7,558 nt of DNA, from contig DFBQ01000093.1 of the NCBI GenBank assembly GCA_002367355.1, forward strand, positions 1 through 7,558. The letters run 5' to 3'. The DNA is from Deltaproteobacteria bacterium UBA3076. GTDB taxonomy: Bacteria > Desulfobacterota > Dissulfuribacteria > Dissulfuribacterales > UBA3076. Each line of letters opens with the position of its first letter. Position 1 is the first letter of the stretch. Shown here one piece after another: positions 5,802 to 7,558 of this stretch. The translations under genes and the position numbers were made by a program. Below the pieces are notes generated by a model. The model had not been told where the DNA came from and made no database searches. It was given only the letters and a program-made list of their open reading frames with translations.

Positions 5802-7251
5802 AAAACTCTCCAAGTCGTTTATTGCTTCTGGCAAATCTGAGAAAATCTCCCATATTCTGCAAAAAACGTAGCCAACTATCAGGTGAGCGCCAGAACATAG
5901 CCGCATAACCTAAAAGGACCTTCGGGCGCATAAAATGGGTCTTGTAGAATTTCTGGAAAAGTTCCTCCATTTGCTCCTTTGTCATCCCTTTGGGAATGAA
6001 CTGGAAATGCATGCAGTCCATCTTTTCCCAGTCTTCATCAAACTCTCCTAATTCATGGATGTTTTGATAAATGGGAGAGCCGGGGAATGGAGTAAACTTG
6101 GCCAGATTAAAATCGTCAATGGGGAGGGAGAATACATAGTCCATGCTTTTCTTGATGCTGTCTTCCGTCTCACCCGGCAACCCCATCATCAAAAGTCCTT
6201 TAGTACGGATCCCTGCCTGTTTGATCAAGCGTATTTTGTCTGCCAATAGTTGCAGGTTTACATGCTGCCGGTGTTGGGCCAAGAGATTCTCGTCACCGGT
6301 TTCAATTCCAAGGCTGATCATCCAACATCCCGCTGCCTTCATCTGTCGAAGCAGATCCAAATCAATATGTTCAGCCCGCACTGCACAGTTAAAACTCATT
6401 CCCAATGGGCTGTCTATCAGCATCTGTGTAAATTCATCAATCCTTTTGCGGTTGAAAGTAAATTGATCGTCATAGAAATTGATGTGCCGTATCCCGAAGC
6501 GTTCCTTCAGGTAGCGCAGGTGATGATACATATACTCGGCTGAGTTATAACGGAAACTGCGCCGGAATACCGACCGGTCACAATAGCTGCAGGCATAAGG
6601 ACAACCACGGCTGGATATGCAACTGGTATTGGGAATCTTGGGATAATTGAATATGGGCAGCCTGTAGGCTTCGGGATACCCTTCCAGTTCCTCGTAGGCA
6701 GGAAACGGAAGGGTGTCGAGCACAACCCCTTTGTCCCGATAACCGGTGAAACAGGCATCTCCTCCGGCATCCCGGTATATTACACCCTGAATCAGGGCAG
6801 CCTCTTTTCCGCCACACTCCATCAGTTCGGCAAGGGTCTGCTCCCCTTCACCTACAACGACAAAATCAATAACAGGGAAGTCTTCCAGGACCCGTTCTTT
6901 CATGGCCGAAACATGGGGACCGCCCAATACCGCCTGGATGTTGGGCAGGATACCCTTGGCGATTTTTACGATGCGGACTGCGTCAAGAAAGCTCGATGTG
7001 GTGCAGCTCACGCCTATAAAGGCCGGTTGTTCTGTCAACAGATAATCACGGACAAAACGATCCGAGTCAGGCCGGACGTAGTAGTCGATAATGGCGGCAT
7101 CATTTCCCTGTTTTTTGAGAAAGGCCGCTATGCTTGCCAGCCCCAAAGGAGGCATGATGTTTGCCATTCTGGAGATGTCCCTGCACGCAGCTTCTATCCG
7201 ATAGCCAAGCGGATGGACCAGCAGAATGTTTTTTGCATTCAGAGTGGTCAT
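5800..7251 (-). CDS. B12-binding-domain radical SAM enzyme
   Basis: A 483-residue protein. Residues 1-145 form a cobalamin-binding Rossmann domain (NILLVHPLGY at 8-17, VLGGPHVSA at 108-116, VVGEGEQTL at 132-140). The DxHxxG base-off motif is not visible, as in many radical SAM relatives. The radical SAM barrel starts with RGCPYACSYC, placing the 4Fe-4S ligands at Cys217, Cys221 and Cys224. It continues with INFYDDQF (257-264), GIETGDENLL (315-324) and MMGLPGETEDS (355-365). A basic, aromatic C-terminal tail (about 440-478) may sit on the membrane. Such enzymes methylate unreactive carbons or rearrange lipid and tetrapyrrole substrates; which applies here cannot be read from sequence. It lies 85 bp ahead of the ketoreductase on the same strand, so a role on the same acyl product is plausible. 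The ATG at 7251 has only a poor AAAAGA-like site upstream. Confidence 0.9.
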   Translation of the reverse strand: MTTLNAKNILLVHPLGYRIEAACRDISRMANIMPPLGLASIAAFLKKQGNDAAIIDYYVRPDSDRFVRDYLLTEQPAFIGVSCTTSSFLDAVRIVKIAKGILPNIQAVLGGPHVSAMKERVLEDFPVIDFVVVGEGEQTLAELMECGGKEAALIQGVIYRDAGGDACFTGYRDKGVVLDTLPFPAYEELEGYPEAYRLPIFNYPKIPNTSCISSRGCPYACSYCDRSVFRRSFRYNSAEYMYHHLRYLKERFGIRHINFYDDQFTFNRKRIDEFTQMLIDSPLGMSFNCAVRAEHIDLDLLRQMKAAGCWMISLGIETGDENLLAQHRQHVNLQLLADKIRLIKQAGIRTKGLLMMGLPGETEDSIKKSMDYVFSLPIDDFNLAKFTPFPGSPIYQNIHELGEFDEDWEKMDCMHFQFIPKGMTKEQMEELFQKFYKTHFMRPKVLLGYAAMFWRSPDSWLRFLQNMGDFLRFARSNKRLGEF

Positions 7252-7321
7252 TTTCTTTTAATGCCCTTGGAGCGCAATCCTTTAACTTAAATTGAGCGAT
7301 TAGCTATTAGTTTAATGATTA

Positions 7322-7346
7322 CAGGAAGTTTTGCTATTACAAACTT
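7322..7346. repeat. 25-bp direct repeat, copy 1
   Basis: Matches 7505-7529 at 24 of 25 bases; the shared uninterrupted part is GTTTTGCTATTACAAACTT. The two copies are 183 bp apart start to start and enclose the hairpin and most heptad tracts. Confidence 0.93.
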
Positions 7347-7362
7347 AGCTGTTAGCGGTCAA
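7336..7362 (-). promoter_or_regulatory. Weak candidate promoter for the radical SAM gene
   Basis: Minus-strand TTGACC (7357-7362) and TGTAAT (7336-7341) each match five of six consensus bases, but the spacer is 15 rather than 17. It would give a leader of roughly 80 bases before ATG 7251. The region is AT-rich, so chance matches are likely. Confidence 0.2.
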
Positions 7363-7418
7363 TTTGCTGTTGTTTTCCAAATAGGCTACTAACACCTAAA
7401 AGCTAAATGCTAATAGCT

Positions 7419-7454
7419 GTTCATCACGGACTACCACACTAATCCGTGATGAAC
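7419..7454. other. Perfect 12-bp inverted repeat (hairpin)
   Basis: GTTCATCACGGA (7419-7430) and TCCGTGATGAAC (7443-7454) are exact reverse complements around a 12-base loop. On the plus strand the stem is followed by CA and five Ts, which resembles an intrinsic terminator, but no plus-strand gene ends here. On the minus strand no T-run follows. It may be the core of a small repeat element and not a terminator. Confidence 0.8.
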
Positions 7455-7504
7455 CATTTTTCAAAGCTAAACACTAATGGCTATCGGTCTGTCGCCCTGA
7501 CAAG

Positions 7505-7529
7505 CAGGATGTTTTGCTATTACAAACTT
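7505..7529. repeat. 25-bp direct repeat, copy 2
   Basis: Partner of 7322-7346, differing only at its sixth base (T for A). The similarity ends immediately after, so the copies are short and sharply bounded. Confidence 0.93.
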
Positions 7530-7558
7530 TCACCCTCTTGAATGCAGCTTCGCTGCCC

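Larger units (their letters stand above)
7295..7485. repeat. AGCTATT/AGCTAAT-type heptad tracts
   Basis: Four short runs with a 7-bp period: AGCGATT-AGCTATT-AGTTTAA (7295-7315), AGCTGTT-AGCGGTC (7347-7360), AGCTAAA-TGCTAAT-AGCTGTT (7401-7421) and AGCTAAA-CACTAAT-GGCTATC (7465-7485). The last two are 21-bp direct relatives on either side of the hairpin. The first is roughly inverted to them, since AGCTATTAG at 7302-7310 is the reverse complement of 7410-7418. Confidence 0.6.
7252..7558. other. Non-coding, repeat-rich region upstream of the radical SAM gene
   Basis: This 307-bp AT-rich stretch has no convincing gene on either strand; the only frame open to the right edge on the minus strand stops at 7474-7476 after 27 unrecognisable codons. 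It contains degenerate 7-bp repeats, a perfect 12-bp inverted repeat and a 25-bp direct repeat, listed separately, and must hold the promoter of the radical SAM gene unless transcription enters from further right. Confidence 0.8.

Noticed and set aside
7322..7529. CRISPR array
   Set aside because: Only two copies of the 25-bp repeat, 158 bp apart between copies, without regular spacers or cas genes.
7544..7556. GCAGC-TTC-GCTGC hairpin at the right edge
   Set aside because: Five pairs with a three-base loop and no T-run; too short to call and cut close to the window end.
7474..7557. C-terminal end of an upstream minus-strand gene (27 codons open to the edge)
   Set aside because: The peptide runs through the direct repeat and a heptad tract and matches no family I know; it is probably non-coding.

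Overview
The window is one strand of tightly packed biosynthetic genes, all read on the minus strand (right to left in these coordinates). Read in the direction of transcription they are: a cobalamin-binding radical SAM enzyme (5800-7251), a FabG-type ketoreductase (4986-5714), an ApeP-like hotdog dehydratase (4525-4989), a LolA-like periplasmic carrier (3893-4528), an MMPL/RND-type exporter (1497-3896), a four-helix-bundle protein of the 23S rRNA intervening-sequence (IVP) family (1131-1487), a DUF3261 lipoprotein (512-1084), an ApeI-like hotdog dehydratase (102-515), and the first 33 codons of a probable hotdog acyl thioesterase that runs off the left edge (1-100). Most junctions are stop/start overlaps of the ATGA or GTGA kind, so the block from the ketoreductase to the thioesterase looks like a single translationally coupled operon.

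The combination KR + ApeP-like DH + LolA + MMPL exporter + DUF3261 lipoprotein + ApeI-like DH + thioesterase is the accessory half of an aryl-polyene-type (type II FAS/PKS-like) cluster, which makes polyenoic acyl chains and moves them to the outer membrane. Ketosynthases, acyl carrier proteins and acyltransferases are not in the window and should lie outside it. A lipobox lipoprotein and a LolA-type carrier imply a Gram-negative host. Moderate GC, a B12 radical SAM gene beside lipid genes, and an IVP gene with heptad repeats are compatible with an anaerobic deltaproteobacterium (Desulfobacterota or similar), but this is inference, not proof.

The most unusual structure is between the exporter and the lipoprotein. 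The IVP gene sits in a cassette of about 424 bp (1104-1527) whose two ends are 7-bp tandem repeats forming an imperfect 23-bp inverted repeat (20 of 23 positions pair). The right-hand repeat runs into the exporter gene and supplies its last residues. The layout resembles the IVP-coding inserts of 23S rRNA genes, but here it lies in a lipid operon.

Heptad-like repeats recur with different units in the 85-bp gap between the radical SAM and ketoreductase genes, and in the 307-bp non-coding stretch at the right end (7252-7558). That stretch also holds a perfect 12-bp inverted repeat and a 25-bp direct repeat. A further point is that the two dehydratases each appear to keep only one half of the usual His/acid catalytic pair, which fits an obligate heterodimer.
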